A stretch of DNA of 18,462 nucleotides from CAIVSN01 sp036171455 (lineage in GTDB: Bacteria > Patescibacteriota > Gracilibacteria > BD1-5 > UBA2023), in contig JAVHRB010000019.1 in assembly GCA_036171455.1 (NCBI GenBank), forward strand, positions 1 through 18,462, written 5' to 3'. Shown piece after piece: positions 18,443-18,462 of this stretch (position 1 is its first letter; the number at the start of each line of letters is the position of its first letter). Both the position numbers and the translations under genes were made by a program. The notes under the pieces were generated by a model. The model was not told the DNA's origin. It did not search any database and worked only from the letters and a program-made list of their open reading frames with translations.

Positions 18443-18462
18443 ATGTCCTTTCTGGATACGGA
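18443..18462 (+). CDS. Possible start of a further gene (partial)
   Basis: After the terminator an ATG at 18443 opens MSFLDT and runs off the window edge. Position and context (no Shine-Dalgarno, like other genes here) allow a start, but six codons cannot prove it. Confidence 0.2.

Overview
The window reads as a chromosomal segment from a candidate-phyla-radiation bacterium that uses UGA as a glycine codon (translation table 25), that is Gracilibacteria (BD1-5/GN02) or Absconditabacteria (SR1). Under the standard code most genes look shattered. Reading TGA as Gly fuses the pieces into 13 intact genes that all end in TAA or TAG. I counted 50 in-frame TGA codons in 11 of these genes. Many sit at invariant family glycines, for example APG-L in the RlmL-type methyltransferase, VRGT in a FecR domain, VKKG-D in an RND adaptor and FDGLSEG in a Holliday-junction-resolvase-related protein. 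All coordinates below use this recoded reading. Which of the two phyla is present cannot be decided from the sequence alone.

Layout. Bases 1-60 are probably the tail of an upstream gene. 125-2500: a very large prepilin-like surface protein with FecR-like and LamG-like parts. 2668-4413: a two-gene unit, inorganic pyrophosphatase and a THUMP-type rRNA guanine-N2 methyltransferase. 4529-6655 and 6763-8706: two large Cys-rich repeat-containing surface proteins, separated by a perfect 24-bp inverted repeat. 8721-9167 (minus strand): a small membrane-anchored protein related to archaeal Holliday junction resolvases. 9234-11758: a tight three-gene unit (possible nucleoside-phosphorylase-fold protein, CorA magnesium transporter, possible amidoligase-fold protein). 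11939-17710: a drug-efflux unit in the order RND pump, TetR repressor, lipoprotein adaptor, with a TetR-type palindrome in the pump promoter. 17741-18322: a metallophosphoesterase with altered first and last motifs, followed by a strong intrinsic terminator. No intergenic gap exceeds about 180 bases.

How the genes relate. Three of the thirteen genes encode large cell-surface proteins (pilin-like fibre or anchored stalks with Ig-like and Cys-rich repeats), consistent with an episymbiotic or attached lifestyle. The efflux unit looks autoregulated, with the TetR gene inside the operon it would control. The rest is housekeeping (PPi hydrolysis, 23S rRNA methylation, Mg2+ uptake) or poorly characterised enzymes. 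Shine-Dalgarno motifs are almost absent before the starts. Promoters close to the sigma-70 consensus are visible before several units. No tRNA, rRNA, CRISPR array or insertion sequence was recognised.
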